Source: an uncultured Odoribacter sp. (GTDB taxonomy: Bacteria > Bacteroidota > Bacteroidia > Bacteroidales > Marinifilaceae). Taken from it: a stretch of 24,581 nucleotides of DNA. Below, piece by piece: positions 1 through 9,197 of the stretch (positions are counted from its first letter, which is position 1; every line of letters begins with the position of its first letter). Where the stretch lies: assembly GCA_910578985.1 (NCBI GenBank), contig CAJTSF010000019.1:19884-44464 (forward strand), written 5' to 3'. Below the pieces are notes generated by a model that saw nothing but the letters and a program-made list of their open reading frames with translations, was not told the DNA's origin and did not search any database. Both the position numbers and the translations under genes were made by a program.

Positions 1-1190
1 ACGATACCGTTTTTAAGACCAAGTGTAATCAACACATAATCACGCTCATTACGAATCGACATCCTTTGTTTCGTCAACGCTTGCCAACTACGCAATTTAT
101 CCAATCCGAAACCTGCATTTTCCGCCAGTTTGGCAAAGCGGAAAAACTTGGCAATGGAAGGATTGCGTGCTTGCGAAAAAAAAGTGCCGTAAATACGTTC
201 GGGAGGAACAGGAAAAGAGCCTGCATTCAAAAACTCTATCCGGTCGGTAAATACCCGAACACAAGAGCGCAAAGGACTGAAATGGTCCGTGTGCATCAAC
301 ATGTTCACCCAAGCCTCACGCAGCACCTCGAATTGCCGGTTGTCATCTTCCGCAACTCCCTGATTGTTCATCTTAAACGGTTTGTCCACCAAAGCGAACA
401 GACGACGGATAACCACCTGATAGACCTCCCAAAGATTCTCCTGCTCGGGAATGCGGTAAGTATAACGGGTAGACGCCTCTTTCACAGACTTTCCCGGAAT
501 CTCGATATAATCCATGCAAAAAGTCGGCACATGCCTCAACACCTCTTCCCCCGCACCAAACATCAACAACCCCGCATAAGTCAATTCCCCTTGCTGAGTA
601 CAGATTGCCAGACGCCGGCAAAAGGCTTCGTCATCCAACCCCTCGTATGCCGTCAACACATTGTACACGCTCAAGTGATTCCGATAGCTGCGGACTGAAT
701 TTATATCCAACATGGAAAAGTCCGTATCGGGAATAGCCAACTCAGAACGTATGCCAAACGACTGGTCATGATACATGGTCATGATCTCACTCTCCGTAGC
801 CCGCTGGTCGCCGCTCCCCATCCTCACAAACGAATTACTCGGATTTCCAAAATACACCGGCTTCCGGGAAGAGGACGGAACATAAAACGCCAATATCTTT
901 TTACCCTCTATGTCGTAATGACGCAAAGAGGTCGACAAACGGATATTGAACTTTTGCGAACGCAATGTCCCGGTAAAATCCTGTTCCAGTTTTTCGGCAT
1001 TTTCCACCCCCTGCACCTCAAAAAACCTTCCCCGCTGCTTGATTCCCAATATAATCCATCCCCCTGACGTATTCGAAAAAGCACTGACAGTTTCCCATAT
1101 ATTTTTCGGAAGTTCATGTTTGGCTTCCTTCACTTCAAAATCCTCCCACTCGATATCCTGTAATCGCCGAATCAATTCTTCTTTAGTCAT
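1..1190 (-). CDS. AlbA_2 (Schlafen-like) ATP-binding protein, C-terminus cut by window edge
   Basis: Reverse-strand translation from the ATG at 1190 stays open for 396 codons to the window edge, so the 3' end is missing. It starts MTKEELIRRLQDIEWEDFEV and has the AlbA_2-type segment ending SAFSNTSGGWIILGIKQ, then MGSGDQRAT, a middle region with PTFCMDYIEIPG and YTYRIPEQENLW, and an HATPase_c_4-like part (REAWVNMLMHTDHFSP, RNPSIAKFFRFAKLAENAGFGLDKL). It is a paralogue of the protein at 12947-14395: I count 66 of the first 85 residues identical. Family members are putative DNA-binding or regulatory ATPases, some linked to defence; the precise role here is unknown. It lies 57 bp after the thioredoxin lipoprotein gene, with its own promoter match in that gap. 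Confidence 0.85.
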   Translation of the reverse strand, partial: MTKEELIRRLQDIEWEDFEVKEAKHELPKNIWETVSAFSNTSGGWIILGIKQRGRFFEVQGVENAEKLEQDFTGTLRSQKFNIRLSTSLRHYDIEGKKILAFYVPSSSRKPVYFGNPSNSFVRMGSGDQRATESEIMTMYHDQSFGIRSELAIPDTDFSMLDINSVRSYRNHLSVYNVLTAYEGLDDEAFCRRLAICTQQGELTYAGLLMFGAGEEVLRHVPTFCMDYIEIPGKSVKEASTRYTYRIPEQENLWEVYQVVIRRLFALVDKPFKMNNQGVAEDDNRQFEVLREAWVNMLMHTDHFSPLRSCVRVFTDRIEFLNAGSFPVPPERIYGTFFSQARNPSIAKFFRFAKLAENAGFGLDKLRSWQALTKQRMSIRNERDYVLITLGLKNGI

Positions 1191-1211
1191 AAATCAATCA
1201 TTTCTTATTCA

Positions 1212-1242
1212 CAAAGATAGAATTTTCATTAGGCAAAACAAA
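1212..1242 (-). promoter_or_regulatory. Bacteroidetes-type promoter of the left AlbA_2 gene
   Basis: On the minus strand, TTTG (1242-1239) is followed after exactly 19 nt by TATCTTTG (1219-1212). This fits the Bacteroidetes housekeeping consensus TTTG-N19-21-TAnnTTTG. Transcription would begin around 1205, about 15 nt before the ATG at 1190. It lies just past the stop codon of the thioredoxin gene, so the AlbA_2 gene can be expressed independently of the uptake operon. Confidence 0.6.
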
Positions 1243-1247
1243 AATAC

Positions 1248-2063
1248 CTATTCCAAAAACTTCAAGACCTCCTCTTCCGTCGGGTTTGTCGCGATGACTT
1301 GGCCTTGGGGGTCGATGAGGTAGACCGTAGGCACCTGCTCCACCTTGTAGGCGGCACGCACCCGGCTGTCCTTGAAGCCGTGCAGGTCCGCCAGCTGCGT
1401 CCAGCGGATGGCATCCTCCCGGACAGCTTTCAGCCATTGCGCCTTGTTGTTGTCCAGCGAAATGGAAATCACCTCCAGTCCTTGTGCCGCCAGGCGGTCG
1501 TAATGCTGGTTCAGTTCCCGGTTCTTCGCCCGGCACGGCGCACACCACGACGCCCAGAAGTCCACCAGCACATACTTCCCCCGGAAATCCGCCAACGACA
1601 CCTCCCGCCCCTCCTTGTCCGGCAACGTAAAGGCAGGCGCCTCCCCCGTCAGTTGCTTCGCCTTCAAACGCTCATACGCTTCAAAAACGGCCGTCCTCAT
1701 CTCGCTCTCCGGGATATTCTTCCCCAAGGCCTCAACAGCACGGGTAAAGGACTTGTAATCATGCCTGTAAAAAAGCAAATGCCGATGGATGATTTGCAAA
1801 GCCAACTCCGTTCCGGCAAACTTACGGATGCCCGCCAACCTGAAATCTTCTATTTCCTGGAACTTCCGCGCCAACAATGCACTGCGATCCGCTTTCCTTT
1901 GAATTGCAGTAATCGTGTCATACCCATCCCACATCCCATTATACTCCTGCTCCAGCAACCGTTCCTGCTCCTCATAAGCAGCGAACCGTTTTTTAAGAGA
2001 GGGTGCCTGCCGACAAGCGGCAAGCCCCCCTATCAACAACAATACGTATATCACTTTGTTCAT
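1248..2063 (-). CDS. TlpA-like thioredoxin-fold lipoprotein
   Basis: A 271-residue protein with an N-terminal lipoprotein signal (lipobox ending LAAC, Cys17), a helical, charged region (about 20-135) and a C-terminal AhpC/TSA-TlpA thioredoxin domain (about 140-270). The redox motif is WCAPC (Cys174, Cys177) and the cis-proline is in VPTVYLI (Pro245). It is probably a membrane-anchored periplasmic or surface disulfide reductase. It is the last gene of the SusC/SusD uptake operon, 19 bp after the PKD-like lipoprotein. TlpA-type proteins often close such operons in Bacteroidales, but their contribution to uptake is not established. The C-terminal half is GC-rich (38 of 60 bases at 1501-1560), unlike the upstream gene (27 of 60 at 2101-2160). 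Confidence 0.9.
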   Translation of the reverse strand: MNKVIYVLLLIGGLAACRQAPSLKKRFAAYEEQERLLEQEYNGMWDGYDTITAIQRKADRSALLARKFQEIEDFRLAGIRKFAGTELALQIIHRHLLFYRHDYKSFTRAVEALGKNIPESEMRTAVFEAYERLKAKQLTGEAPAFTLPDKEGREVSLADFRGKYVLVDFWASWCAPCRAKNRELNQHYDRLAAQGLEVISISLDNNKAQWLKAVREDAIRWTQLADLHGFKDSRVRAAYKVEQVPTVYLIDPQGQVIATNPTEEEVLKFLE

Positions 2064-2082
2064 GATTCGTATTTTTAGGATT

Positions 2083-3522
2083 TTAATATTTCCAAGTGCC
2101 TGTAGAAGTTATCGACACAATCTTTCCCTCCATTTCCAACGGTTCTTCTGTCAAAGCCCCAAAATCGGACACAACATTCACTGCGTAGATATAACTCTTA
2201 TTCCCGTCATAGGTAACTACAAACAAACGCTCCTCTTGTTTATCCAACATCATCGTCATCACCTTCCCTTTCGGAGCGGTAAACACATCTCGAATCTCGC
2301 CGCCATCTCCATGCAAACGAACAATTTTATTGTCATTCGCAATAAACCAATATAAAGAATTCTCACCAAATACTGTCACCGAATTCTCATCCATCAGTCC
2401 GGTCTTTTCCATGATTTTATGATAATTGATAACCCATATCGGTTCATAAGTCACCGGATCCCATTCGTCAGCCGTCATTTCAATGGAATAAAAATAAGCT
2501 GTCTTTGTTGTAGCATCATACAAAACAGGACGCGAAGTTTCAATACCGGCATGTCCACCAGCCAAGAATTTTTGTCCGGCTGTCGAAAATTCTTCGCTTT
2601 CCAAAGGAGTCACTTTATCATAGGCAATTCCCTGAGTAATCTCCAAGGTCGTAAACCGCTCACTCTTATTATCATAACTCAACCACATGTAAGCATCCAT
2701 CTGTTTATTACAATCCACCCAATAAGCAAACTCATAATCACCGGCAATCGGACGATAAAGCGCCATACTATTCATGTAATTATAACCAAACAATCCCTCT
2801 TTTGCTATACATATACCTCCCATATACATTTTAATACCATAAGGAGTAAATGGTCCATCGTAACTCATAATCGTTTCCGTATCATAAGCTTGCATCAACT
2901 GCATTGATGTCAAATTCAAACAAACCATCTTATAGGGTCCCTCTTCACAAAGCACAATGCACATCTTGGTTTGAGTCCCTCCAGCCCATACTTGCCGCGG
3001 TTTTTTGCCCAAACTTCCCAAACGAGGATTGGCCGCTTCAAAAATTTGATGTTCAATCGGCATATTCGCCTTATCCCTCCGTTGAAACGAAAGAATTGCC
3101 TGTTCATCTGCCTGTGCACTCAAGATTAGCAAGGCATTAGAATAAGCCGTGCCTACTTTGACATCAAAATTCTTATAATACTTTAATCCGTTTTCTTCAT
3201 TAGTCACAATCAACAACGCATCATAATGAGCATTCAGACTCCCTTCATTGGCTGCCATCCTTATTTGTGCATGGCAAACCGGATCTGTTGATATTACTTC
3301 ATTATTTACTTTCCACTCAAAACTCAGATTTTTGATTTCTTCTTGTTTGAACTTCAGATAAGGCGTAATCGTCAATGTATCAAACTGAACAACTGAATAC
3401 GATTCCTTGATACTGTCAATCGAGATTGAATTGACTTCCGAATAATCATAATTGCCATGATCTTTCGAACAACTGCCGACAAGCAATAAAACAAACAGAA
3501 TAGTATATAACTCTAATTTCAT
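2083..3522 (-). CDS. PKD-like family surface lipoprotein
   Basis: A 479-residue protein with a lipoprotein signal peptide (lipobox VGSC, Cys18) followed by a beta-rich sequence. It resembles the PKD-like lipoprotein family (PKD_2) found downstream of SusD in Bacteroidales loci that also hold a DUF4843 gene. The early part looks like an immunoglobulin/PKD-like fold (VQFDTLTITPYLKF, LSFEWKVNNEV); the rest has repeated strand-turn segments suggestive of a propeller (WVINYHKI, IYAVNVVSDFG). It is presumably a surface-exposed accessory to the SusC/SusD transporter, possibly for substrate binding. It starts 12 bp after the DUF4843 gene ends. I see no catalytic motif. The assignment rests on context and general resemblance. 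Confidence 0.75.
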   Translation of the reverse strand: MKLELYTILFVLLLVGSCSKDHGNYDYSEVNSISIDSIKESYSVVQFDTLTITPYLKFKQEEIKNLSFEWKVNNEVISTDPVCHAQIRMAANEGSLNAHYDALLIVTNEENGLKYYKNFDVKVGTAYSNALLILSAQADEQAILSFQRRDKANMPIEHQIFEAANPRLGSLGKKPRQVWAGGTQTKMCIVLCEEGPYKMVCLNLTSMQLMQAYDTETIMSYDGPFTPYGIKMYMGGICIAKEGLFGYNYMNSMALYRPIAGDYEFAYWVDCNKQMDAYMWLSYDNKSERFTTLEITQGIAYDKVTPLESEEFSTAGQKFLAGGHAGIETSRPVLYDATTKTAYFYSIEMTADEWDPVTYEPIWVINYHKIMEKTGLMDENSVTVFGENSLYWFIANDNKIVRLHGDGGEIRDVFTAPKGKVMTMMLDKQEERLFVVTYDGNKSYIYAVNVVSDFGALTEEPLEMEGKIVSITSTGTWKY

Positions 3523-3534
3523 AACTTTTTCTTT

Positions 3535-4311
3535 TTAATGAGTACAAGGAATAACCAATCGGGTGTCACCGTCATAAAACTCTTCGCGCTCAAACAACGC
3601 CTTCAAGTCAAGAATCAGTGTCAATTCCAACGGAGCAGACCACCAATCCGGATATTTATCTGTCAAATCTCCGGTTCCTCCATACAATTTCATCCACTCG
3701 CGATACTTGATAGGATGAAACGTACCGAAACAACCAATCCACTTTTTCCACCAAGAAGGCTCTTCCAGAATATCAGATACCTGAACCGCTACAAATAGAC
3801 GCTCTTCAATGCCTTCAATAAAATCTCCTCCTGATTTAATCCGAAGTCCTAATTTGCGAGCCTGTCCCGGCTGATCCATATCCTTTCTGTAAAACTTGAT
3901 ACGCAAAGAATCCCTCGTTTTCCCCTTTCCGAGAATTTGTTCTCGACTAATAGGTTCATAATGCACCCCGGCTTTTGCCCCGTTCATTTCCTCCACTTCC
4001 ACGATATATTTACGATCCTTGTCGCTGGCAAATCCGGTAATCTCCACCGGCACACAAATTTCCCGCTCCTGAAGTTCCAAATCAAAAGCAAAAGAATACA
4101 CCATGGTATCTTCCCTAAAGATTAGCGTGGAGTCCAATTTTCTGTATTCCGTAATTGCACTACTTGTCAACGGTATATCGAAATTAATTGCCGCCGTTTC
4201 TTCGAACATTTCCCGATCTGCTTCCGAACACGCCGAAACCATGTAGAGAAGCAACATTCCGATTAGTATATAATTAAATCGTCTCATATTCTTTTTCATT
4301 TTTAATATCAT
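3535..4311 (-). CDS. DUF4843 domain lipoprotein
   Basis: A 258-residue protein matching the DUF4843 lipoproteins that follow SusD in many Bacteroidales uptake loci. The ATG at 4311 overlaps the TGA of the susD-like gene (ATGA), suggesting translational coupling; in-frame ATGs at 4299 and 4287 are alternative starts. The signal peptide ends in lipobox VSAC. The mature part has Calx-beta-like strands (EREICVPVEITGF, DRKYIVEVEEMNGAKAGVHY) and a Trp-rich stretch (EEPSWWKKWIGCFG, YPDWWSAPLEL). It is probably an accessory surface lipoprotein of the SusC/SusD complex. No biochemical function is known for the family. Confidence 0.8.
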   Translation of the reverse strand: MILKMKKNMRRFNYILIGMLLLYMVSACSEADREMFEETAAINFDIPLTSSAITEYRKLDSTLIFREDTMVYSFAFDLELQEREICVPVEITGFASDKDRKYIVEVEEMNGAKAGVHYEPISREQILGKGKTRDSLRIKFYRKDMDQPGQARKLGLRIKSGGDFIEGIEERLFVAVQVSDILEEPSWWKKWIGCFGTFHPIKYREWMKLYGGTGDLTDKYPDWWSAPLELTLILDLKALFEREEFYDGDTRLVIPCTH

Positions 4312-5768
4312 TGATTTTTATTTCCAAGATAAGTCACTTCATCCTCCGGAATAGGCAGTTCGAATAAGGCTTTAGAAGCAGGGATATTGCCGTCACGAGT
4401 AATCATGTCGTGGAACAATCTTTTATACAGGTAGAACAACTTGCCTTCACCCCAGAATTCTTTTTGGTATTCGTAAATCAATTGATCTTTCAGCAACACT
4501 TTGTCCGTTTTTATCGTCTCCGGAAGCGGTGTAATTCCTCTGGATTCCCGTACGGCATTGATTAAACGCCAACTCTCCGCAGGATCCGTCTCCAACTGAG
4601 CTTCAGCTGCGATGTAATATATTTCACTCAACCGAATCATAGGTAACAGTTTTTTCCAAGGCGTCACATCCTCCTTAGTTCCGTCCACAGAACTGGCCAT
4701 ACCGTAAATTCGATTATATTTATTCAAAATCCAGTAACTTATTGACAACTTGATTTCCGCCCACCAACGTGCATCCCTATAATCCTCCGGGCTTCCATAA
4801 ACTTCTGAACGTTCATATACAAACGTTTTAAAAGGCAAATCAATCGTATAGGCAAAATTATCCTTAATCTGCCGAATTATTTTGTCTTCCATCTTCTGAT
4901 CATATACACCCCATATTAGTTCACGCTCAAACATCAAATCCGGTTTATCCGACACAATATCATCCCGTTGCAACAACTTCCACAGTTCCGTTTCCTCCAA
5001 AATCTCATTGGCATACTGCAAAGTTTTGACCGGATCATTTTTCAATTGATATAACCTTGCCAAAGTCCCACATACGGCAAAATAATTCATCCGAATGCCC
5101 CGAAAACGGAATGCCAAATCGGTATTGTCGGAAACAGAAGAAGAGGTTCGCCCATAAGTTCTCACGGGATCTTCTTTCAACAATTCATAAGCCTCCAACA
5201 AGTCGCGTTCTATTTTTCCCAATACTTTTTCCGCCGTCATGCGGTCTGCCAAATCATTCGAAAACTCCTCATGATAAGGGATAGCCGTTTGATTCAATCC
5301 ATCCTTCAATACCGGGCCGTACAGACGCAGCAAATCCAAATGAAGATACGCCCTAAGACCCAACGCTTCCCCCTTAATAAGATTGTAATTTTCAAAATCT
5401 GCTTTATCTTTCCCTTCCAAATTCTTCAATAGCAAATTAACATTGGCAATGGCTTTATACATCTGCTCCCAAGTGGCATCCAATCTGCTTACCACTTCCG
5501 CATCCTTATAATCGGCAATATAAAATTTACTCCTTTCATTCCAATAATGCACAATCTCATCGACAAAACCAATTGTCAATTCTTCTCCATAGGCGGCAGA
5601 AGCGTTCAATAAGGTATAAGTTCCTGTCAGCACTTGCAGGAATCCGGCTTCCTCATCAAACATATTTTCTTCCTCCACCTGTCCTTGCGGTTTTACGTCC
5701 AACCAATTGTTACATGCCGACAAACAGGCTGTCAGCAAAAGGACGACGATATATTTCGTTTTTTCCAT
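4308..5768 (-). CDS. RagB/SusD-family nutrient-binding outer-membrane lipoprotein
   Basis: A 486-residue SusD homologue: lipoprotein signal (lipobox LSAC) followed by the typical NNWLDVKPQGQ start of mature SusD proteins. Next come the SusD_RagB N-terminal TPR region (MFDEEAGFLQVLTGTYTLL; GEALGLRAYLHLDLLRLYGP) and the C-terminal domain with RLSEIYYIAAEAQ and YEYQKEFWGEGKLFYLYKRL. It would form the lid over the SusC barrel and capture substrate at the cell surface. It starts 4 bp after the susC-like stop and overlaps the DUF4843 gene by 4 nt. The substrate cannot be inferred: there is no glycoside hydrolase or sulfatase in the window, and RagB-like proteins may bind peptides or other ligands. 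Confidence 0.95.
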   Translation of the reverse strand: MEKTKYIVVLLLTACLSACNNWLDVKPQGQVEEENMFDEEAGFLQVLTGTYTLLNASAAYGEELTIGFVDEIVHYWNERSKFYIADYKDAEVVSRLDATWEQMYKAIANVNLLLKNLEGKDKADFENYNLIKGEALGLRAYLHLDLLRLYGPVLKDGLNQTAIPYHEEFSNDLADRMTAEKVLGKIERDLLEAYELLKEDPVRTYGRTSSSVSDNTDLAFRFRGIRMNYFAVCGTLARLYQLKNDPVKTLQYANEILEETELWKLLQRDDIVSDKPDLMFERELIWGVYDQKMEDKIIRQIKDNFAYTIDLPFKTFVYERSEVYGSPEDYRDARWWAEIKLSISYWILNKYNRIYGMASSVDGTKEDVTPWKKLLPMIRLSEIYYIAAEAQLETDPAESWRLINAVRESRGITPLPETIKTDKVLLKDQLIYEYQKEFWGEGKLFYLYKRLFHDMITRDGNIPASKALFELPIPEDEVTYLGNKNQ

Positions 5769-5772
5769 AGCT

Positions 5773-8700
5773 TTAGAAATTAAGATTTAACGAGAACGTA
5801 TACTGGCGTGCAAAAGGATAATCCAAACCTCTCTCGCGTTTCACCGTCGAAAGATGGAACACGTCATTGCTATTCAGTCCGACACGCAATGCCGAGAATC
5901 CTATCTTTTTCAACAACTGAGGAGCAAAACGGTAAGAGATGGAAATATTACTCAATTCCCAGAAATTGTTATCCTGCACAAAACGGCTGCTTGCTTTGGA
6001 GACTTCCCGATCGGCAATATTTTTATAGAACGAATGGTCTCCCGGCATCTGCCATCTTTCTTCCAGGATGCGTTTGTCCGCATTCGCAGCAGGATCCGCT
6101 CCTTCTACCCGTTCAGCCAATGTCGAATTATACAATTGACTACCGAAACTATAACGGAACAATAAATTAAACGTGAAATTCTTCCAAATGATATTGGTAC
6201 CGATATTCCCTTCCAATGTGGGATCCGTACAACCGACATTCACTTTATCCTGCCAATTCCAAGTTTCGGTAATCGTTCCATTTCGGGTCAAGAACAATTC
6301 CTTACCGTTGGCAGGACTGATTCCTAATGAACGTACCGCCTTAATGGTATTCAGCGATTCCCCTTCTTCATACATCACCACGGGAGTCGTTTGCGTTTTC
6401 ACATCCGCATTGTTCGTCGCATTCAAAGTCCGCAACGCATCACTGATTTTTTCAATCCGGTTCTTGTTATGCGTTCCGCTCACATTCACCGCCCAGTCCA
6501 AATTCGCTTTCCGGATAATCACTGCCGTCACATCAAACTCATATCCTTTGTTACTCTGTTCCCCTAAATTTTCCGTATAACTGCTAAAACCCAAAGAAGG
6601 TGTCACCGACACTGGTAACAACAAACCACTGGTCAAATCATTATAAACATCAAATCGAAGAGTCAACCGACGTTCCAAAACTTCCAAGTCCACGCCGTAA
6701 TTCTGTTTTCTGCTGCGTTGCCATTCCAATTTCTTATTCCCATAAGCCATAAAATAAGCTCCCAACGCCTGATAATACATTTGATCCTTTTCATACTGCA
6801 AAGTCGTACGGGCAACATAAGGATCAAAATTCTGATTCCCGGTGATTCCGATGGACGCACGCAACGTCAGACGCTTTAGCCATCCCACATTCTCCATGAA
6901 ATGTTCATTGTTAATATTCCAACCGATACCTGCAGACCAAAGCGGTGCAAAACGTTTGTCTTTTCCATATTTGGAAGAACCGTCTATACGGGCAGATAAA
7001 TCGACAAAATAACGATCATCGTAAGAATAGTTCACGTTACCCAAGAAGCCAATCATTCGGTCTTTCCCTTCCGTTCCTGCCGGTTTGCCTCCTTTCTCAT
7101 ACATAGTGGCAAATTCCATGACATTAAAACGTTCATCCAAAAAACCGATTGCCGTCAACGTATTTGTTTTCGTTTGATTCTCAATAACATTCAAACCAAC
7201 ACCCGCAAACAGCAAATGTCTACCTGCCTGAAACGTATAATTCAATGTAGCATTCACATTATAGGAAAAATCTTTCCCGATGCCTTTTGTATATTTTCCT
7301 TTTTCTTCCGCCGGAAGCGATGCAAATTCCGTATTTTTCGGGGAAACATATTTATCGGAACTATTCAAGGTTTTCGTTAAAGCCACCGAACCTTTAAAGC
7401 GCAATTCGGGAGTAAAGAAATAATCCACACTCAAGTTATCCGTTATCGTATTGATTTCCGACTCATCCTTATAAGGCAGACTCGCATTATACAACGGATT
7501 GTGATATTGCGGCAAATTAACAGATTTCCCGCTATGATTCGGATAAGTCTTCATCAAATTACCCTCATCGTCATAAATAGGATTATAAGGATTGGCTTTC
7601 GCATAATCCGAAAAAGAGCCATAAGGGGAATTCTGCACTTTTGTCTGACTGAACTCAAAGCTATTGCGGATATTGATTTTTTCCCGAATACGATAAGTCA
7701 AATCAAAAGAAACACCCAATACTTCCCGAAAAGACTTCTTCATCACACCGTTATTACGGTTGTAATTGGCACCCAAACCATAAACGACAGCATTACTTCC
7801 TCCTTCCAAATAGAGCGAATGAGTATGCGACACCGCATTCCGGACAGGTTGAGCCAACCAATCTGTATTCACCCCTTTAAAAATATTGGTTTTTATGGTT
7901 TCCAATCCCCGCATACTGCTCAAATCATTCTCATTGAAAAGACCTGCTTTTTGTTCGAATTCCAACTTTTCTTTCGCATCCATCAAATCGTAATCTGTCA
8001 AATCCGCTACAGACAAAGAAGTGCGATTGGAATAAGACACTGAAAACTTACCATCTGTCGGACGACGAGTCTCTATCACTACCACTCCGTTAGCTGCACG
8101 CGAACCATAAAGGATGGTCGCAGAAGCATCTTTCAAAATGGTCAAACTCTCAATTCGGTCCATATCCATGTCAAACACACGCTGCAAAGGCACTTCATAG
8201 CCGTCTACAATAAAAGTAGGCACATTGCTATTGCCCATAAAACTGCTTTCTCCACGTACAAAAAAGTCCGGAAGTTCATTCGGATTCGAACCGGCCTCAT
8301 TATTTTCTTTTATTTTAAAAGATGGATCTACCATCTTCAACGCTTCCAATAAATTCACATTACCGAACTTTCGCAATTCCTCCCGCTTCACCTGACTAAC
8401 CGCTCCCGTAAAACTGTCCTTCGATTTATTGAAATACCCCGTCACCACCACGTCCTCCAATTCCGCCGCATCCTCCTCCAGCTTCACGTTGATTTCCGTG
8501 CGGCCGTTGACGGCGATTTCCTGCGTCTTCATGCCGACAAAAGAGAACACCAGCACGCCGGCATGCTCTTTCTGTATCGCCATTTCATACCTTCCGTCCG
8601 CATCCGTGGCGGCACCGAAATTCGTTCCCTTCAACATCACGGTCACGCCCGGCATCGGATTCCCGTCCGTATCGGTGACCCGTCCGCGGATGGTCAGAAT

Positions 8701-9087
8701 CTCCTGCTGTTGCGTTCCTTGCGCCGCCTTCGGGGAAATCACGATATGCCCCGTCAGCACCTCATACCCCAGCGGGGTGTCCCTCAGGACGGCATCCAGC
8801 ACCTCCTCCACCGTCTTGTCCTTCATGTCCGCCTGCACCGTGTAACCCCGCACGGCTTCGTGATTGAATACGAAACGCAAATCCGTCTGCCGTTCCAACA
8901 CTTCGAACAGCCGTTCCAACCGGACCTCCCCCAAATGGAGATCCATCTTTTTCTCCTGTGACCAGACCTCGGCATGCAACCCACTGAAAGCCAATGCCAC
9001 GATCAGACACGCTAATTTCATTTTTATCATGCTTTTGATTAGTTTTTGTAAAAAATTTTCCATACCTTTGTAACTATTGTTTGACAT
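5773..9087 (-). CDS. SusC/RagA-family TonB-linked outer-membrane transporter with N-terminal STN signalling domain
   Basis: From the N-terminus: a signal peptide (KMKLACLIVALAF to HAEVWSQ), an STN domain (LHLGEVRLERLFEVLERQTD and following), a carboxypeptidase-regulatory-like domain (IRGRVTDTDGNPMPGVTVML), a TonB-box-like EDVVVTGY, a plug, and a large TonB-dependent barrel ending in a terminal Phe (QYTFSLNLNF). The STN domain predicts signalling to the FecR encoded just upstream. Start choice: the ATG at 9108 lies inside a hairpin; 9087 clears it, and 9063 (MENFLQKLIK) is equally plausible, preceded by AT-rich unstructured sequence. I use 9087 (1104 residues). The 5' part, to about 8430-8460, is much more GC-rich than the rest, so the gene looks mosaic, with the break near the TonB box. 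The substrate is unknown. Confidence 0.93.
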   Translation of the reverse strand: MSNNSYKGMENFLQKLIKSMIKMKLACLIVALAFSGLHAEVWSQEKKMDLHLGEVRLERLFEVLERQTDLRFVFNHEAVRGYTVQADMKDKTVEEVLDAVLRDTPLGYEVLTGHIVISPKAAQGTQQQEILTIRGRVTDTDGNPMPGVTVMLKGTNFGAATDADGRYEMAIQKEHAGVLVFSFVGMKTQEIAVNGRTEINVKLEEDAAELEDVVVTGYFNKSKDSFTGAVSQVKREELRKFGNVNLLEALKMVDPSFKIKENNEAGSNPNELPDFFVRGESSFMGNSNVPTFIVDGYEVPLQRVFDMDMDRIESLTILKDASATILYGSRAANGVVVIETRRPTDGKFSVSYSNRTSLSVADLTDYDLMDAKEKLEFEQKAGLFNENDLSSMRGLETIKTNIFKGVNTDWLAQPVRNAVSHTHSLYLEGGSNAVVYGLGANYNRNNGVMKKSFREVLGVSFDLTYRIREKINIRNSFEFSQTKVQNSPYGSFSDYAKANPYNPIYDDEGNLMKTYPNHSGKSVNLPQYHNPLYNASLPYKDESEINTITDNLSVDYFFTPELRFKGSVALTKTLNSSDKYVSPKNTEFASLPAEEKGKYTKGIGKDFSYNVNATLNYTFQAGRHLLFAGVGLNVIENQTKTNTLTAIGFLDERFNVMEFATMYEKGGKPAGTEGKDRMIGFLGNVNYSYDDRYFVDLSARIDGSSKYGKDKRFAPLWSAGIGWNINNEHFMENVGWLKRLTLRASIGITGNQNFDPYVARTTLQYEKDQMYYQALGAYFMAYGNKKLEWQRSRKQNYGVDLEVLERRLTLRFDVYNDLTSGLLLPVSVTPSLGFSSYTENLGEQSNKGYEFDVTAVIIRKANLDWAVNVSGTHNKNRIEKISDALRTLNATNNADVKTQTTPVVMYEEGESLNTIKAVRSLGISPANGKELFLTRNGTITETWNWQDKVNVGCTDPTLEGNIGTNIIWKNFTFNLLFRYSFGSQLYNSTLAERVEGADPAANADKRILEERWQMPGDHSFYKNIADREVSKASSRFVQDNNFWELSNISISYRFAPQLLKKIGFSALRVGLNSNDVFHLSTVKRERGLDYPFARQYTFSLNLNF

Positions 9088-9088
9088 G

Positions 9089-9137
9089 GTTCCCTCTCGG
9101 GGGAACATTTGCCGGTACGTACTCTTGCGCGTACCGG
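9089..9137 (-). promoter_or_regulatory. Two adjacent hairpins in the fecR-susC gap
   Basis: Within the 110-bp gap between the fecR stop and the susC start are two perfect inverted repeats. One is CCGGTACG (9112-9119) with CGTACCGG (9130-9137), with a 10-nt loop. The other is GTTCCC (9089-9094) with GGGAAC (9101-9106), with a 6-nt loop. Neither is followed by a T-run in the direction of the operon, so they are not obvious terminators. They could be a processing or stability element that sets the susC level relative to fecR, or could limit access to the first possible start codons. Their function is inferred. Confidence 0.45.
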
Positions 9138-9197
9138 TTTTTCTCTCTCAATGCTTTGGTTGTTTTCATACTACGTCTTTTTCATCATACTTTTCAT

